A stretch of DNA of 64,000 nucleotides from CAYRFQ01 sp964423615 (GTDB taxonomy: Bacteria; Planctomycetota; Planctomycetia; Gemmatales; Gemmataceae): contig CAYRFQ010000002.1 in NCBI GenBank assembly GCA_964423615.1, positions 124,001 through 188,000 on the forward strand, given 5' to 3'. The notes under the pieces were generated by a model, which was not told where the DNA came from, did no database searches, and saw nothing but the letters and a program-made list of their open reading frames with translations. The position numbers were made by a program, and so were the translations under genes. This document shows positions 62,382 to 64,000 of the stretch, piece after piece. How positions within the stretch are numbered: the first letter of the stretch is position 1; every line of letters begins with the position of its first letter.

Positions 62382-62837
62382 ATGTCCCTCTGGTACCGCA
62401 TCTTTGCTCAATCTTCCGAATCAATCGATCCCAATACGTTGTTGGAGCACCTTCACACAACGGGCTATCCCATCCAGGCCAATTTTCTCAAGGATGATCT
62501 GGGGTGGTTCGAGGCAACGTTTTCGTTAGAAGGCAGCGAAGTCTCGCTCCAACTGTTCCACTCCGACGAGAAAGGCGTTCGGGCCGAGCTCGATGCGTTT
62601 GCGGCGTGGATAGAGAGCCAGCACACGGAACTTAATCAAATCGAGTTGATGGAACGCGTTGTGACCGCCAAGCAAGTCTTTGCGTTCGAGATTCCCGACG
62701 AACAAGCGAACATCGAGAAAGTCCGACAGTTCTGTTACCATGTGAGTGAATTTCTCGTCGGACAAACTCAAGGATTAATGCAAGTCGACGGTGAGGGGTT
62801 ATTCGACGCGGACGGGCAACTCCTCTTGCGAGAATGA
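62382..62837 (+). CDS. Conserved-context protein of unknown function
   Basis: A 151-residue soluble alpha/beta protein between the MoxR and DUF58 genes (MSLWYRIFAQSSESIDPNTL, LLEHLHTTGYPIQANF, GVRAELDAFAAWIESQ). I do not recognise the family. Predicted length, acidic character and lack of signal peptide point to a cytoplasmic protein. The open frame starts at GTG 62346; ATG 62382 with AAGGA upstream is preferred. It lies 30 bases ahead of the DUF58 gene, so a role in the Bat/MoxR system is likely, as an accessory factor. Confidence 0.7.
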   Translation: MSLWYRIFAQSSESIDPNTLLEHLHTTGYPIQANFLKDDLGWFEATFSLEGSEVSLQLFHSDEKGVRAELDAFAAWIESQHTELNQIELMERVVTAKQVFAFEIPDEQANIEKVRQFCYHVSEFLVGQTQGLMQVDGEGLFDADGQLLLRE

Positions 62838-62867
62838 TCCTCTCTCACACAATCAAAAGGCCATCGA

Positions 62868-63788
62868 ATGAGTCGACCAGAGCAATATCTCAAACCGGAA
62901 GTCATCCGCCAAGTCGCTCGGCTCGACCTCCGCGCGAAGTTTATCGTCGAGGGGTTTCTAGCCGGACTGCACGCGAGCCCGTACCAGGGATTCTCAGTCG
63001 AATTCAGCGAACACCGCAAATACGTTCCCGGCGATGACCTCAAGGATCTCGATTGGAATGTGTACGCCAAGACCGAACGCTACTACGTCAAGAAGTATCA
63101 AGCCGAAACCAACATGACGGGGTATCTCGTCGTTGACCTCAATAACTCGATGAACTGGGCGTCCGAACATACCCGCCGAGATGCCAAGGAGTCACTGACG
63201 AAGTTCGAATACGCCATTTGTCTTGCAGCGGCCCTGGGTTATATGATGATTTCGCAGCAAGACCCCGTTGGTGTCGTTGCGTGCGGAGATAAGATCCAAG
63301 CGAGCGTGCCTCCGAAGAGCGCTCGTGGTCAACTCGGAACTATCCTCGCGTTGCTTTCGAAGGCCGCAACACAAGAGGAGACGAATTTACCTTTTTGCTT
63401 GCAACAACTCGCGGCTATGACGCGTAATCGTAGTCTGGTGATGATATTCAGCGACCTGTATACGCATCCCGAAGAGGAAGTCATGCGGAGTCTCCACTTG
63501 CTTCGACACCGTGGGCATGACATTATTCTGTTTCATATCCTCGACCATGCCGAACGGGCCTTCCCTTATGATGAGCCTACAAAGTTCGAATGGATTGAGA
63601 AGAAGGAACAGGCTACTGTTGATGCCCACGGTATCCGAGACACCTATCTCGACAATATCAATGCATTCCGAACGTACTATAAAGATGAGTGCGCTAGGGC
63701 AAATATAGATTTTGTGGAAGTCGATACAAGCGTGGACTTCAGTAAGGCACTGATGGAATATTTGGTGCAGCGACAGAAACGGTTCTAG
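62868..63788 (+). CDS. DUF58 domain protein (VWA-like, MoxR-associated)
   Basis: A 306-residue cytoplasmic protein of the DUF58 family. Signature blocks are GFLAGLHASPYQGFSVEFSE, HRKYVPGDDLKDLDWNVYAK, RYYVKKYQAETNMTGYLVVD and a degenerate VWA-like metal site (DLNNSMNW). C-terminal FVEVDTSVDFSKALMEYL is typical. DUF58 proteins are the usual partners of MoxR. ATG 62868 is 30 bases after the preceding stop. It is the last visible gene of the operon, and about 210 bases of unassigned sequence follow up to the window end. Confidence 0.93.
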   Translation: MSRPEQYLKPEVIRQVARLDLRAKFIVEGFLAGLHASPYQGFSVEFSEHRKYVPGDDLKDLDWNVYAKTERYYVKKYQAETNMTGYLVVDLNNSMNWASEHTRRDAKESLTKFEYAICLAAALGYMMISQQDPVGVVACGDKIQASVPPKSARGQLGTILALLSKAATQEETNLPFCLQQLAAMTRNRSLVMIFSDLYTHPEEEVMRSLHLLRHRGHDIILFHILDHAERAFPYDEPTKFEWIEKKEQATVDAHGIRDTYLDNINAFRTYYKDECARANIDFVEVDTSVDFSKALMEYLVQRQKRF

Positions 63789-64000
63789 CGGTTGATCCGA
63801 GTGATTTGTCGGAGTTGTCACACCAGGAAAGCGGGGTGTGTCAGTGTTGGTGTTGCAGCCGTGAACCCGAGAGCTTCTCTCGATCTGAACCGGATAAAAC
63901 GATCCATTCACCATCATGCGTTTCAAGTAGGGGACACGTAGGGCCAATCCAATCGGCAAACGTCCTTGTGTACAACCAATCCACAGGAATGCTTCTACCG

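Noticed and set aside
61048..62460. 470-residue minus-strand frame opposite the MoxR gene
   Set aside because: It is an antisense shadow produced by the codon bias of the MoxR gene; no family features.

Overview
The window reads as a chromosomal segment of a planctomycete, most likely a Gemmata-like (Gemmatales) bacterium. The evidence is family content: two DUF1559 prepilin-like proteins, ECF sigma factors (one with a membrane anchor and a long C-terminal extension), HEAT-repeat proteins, and a tandem family of formylglycine-generating-enzyme (SUMF1) fold proteins headed by the short TIGR02996 domain that is abundant in Gemmata. Base composition is near half GC. Genes lie on both strands, with several gene-free stretches of 0.5 to 1.9 kb. 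No rRNA, tRNA, CRISPR array, transposase or phage gene was found by eye.

Layout. 1-2.1 kb: tail of an NAD-dependent epimerase and a decayed HEAT-repeat gene. 2.2-3.6 kb: gatB. 4.4-13.4 kb: a co-oriented type II fatty acid/polyketide-like cluster (two hot-dog dehydratases, ketoreductase, acyl carrier protein, a ketosynthase pair of which one lacks its active-site Cys, an alpha/beta hydrolase, a GH3-family protein, a small membrane protein). 13.6-15.2 kb: Ser/Thr kinase. 15.8-21.4 kb: a cluster of SUMF1-fold genes, one broken copy on the plus strand and four on the minus strand. 21.7-24.2 kb: an esterase and a membrane-anchored prenyltransferase-repeat protein. 26.2-30.9 kb: an Hsp70-like protein, a short-chain dehydrogenase relic and an ECF sigma factor with a transmembrane extension. 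32.1-35.5 kb: two DUF1559 proteins flanking a lipoprotein, then a second lipoprotein. 36-40 kb: 2OG-Fe(II) oxygenase, glucuronokinase-like GHMP kinase with galU, and a zinc-ribbon membrane protein. 40.4-45.3 kb: a large secreted esterase-like protein and a secreted HEAT-repeat protein. 46.1-48.9 kb: lipB, lipA, a lipoyl-like domain protein and tmk. 49-52.4 kb: an operon of response regulator, histidine kinase and ECF sigma factor. 52.8-56.1 kb: CBM9-like protein, arsenate reductase and a SIS-domain isomerase. 56.3-63.8 kb: a complete Bat/MoxR/DUF58 operon.

The most interesting signal is in the SUMF1 cluster. The last ~36 codons of these genes are hypervariable in the manner of a diversity-generating retroelement (DGR): between the broken copy at 15.8 kb and the gene at 17.5 kb, all 15 changed codons differ only at bases 1 and 2, as expected if AAC/AAT codons of a template repeat were mutated at adenines, while the adjacent upstream codons diverge mainly in the ordinary third-base way. 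Hairpins lie 25-45 bp beyond three of the stop codons, as in known DGR targets. No reverse transcriptase or template repeat was seen, so these would be targets served from elsewhere in the genome, or a relic. A 1.05-kb segment is duplicated with no difference that I could see, which suggests recent duplication or gene conversion in the array.
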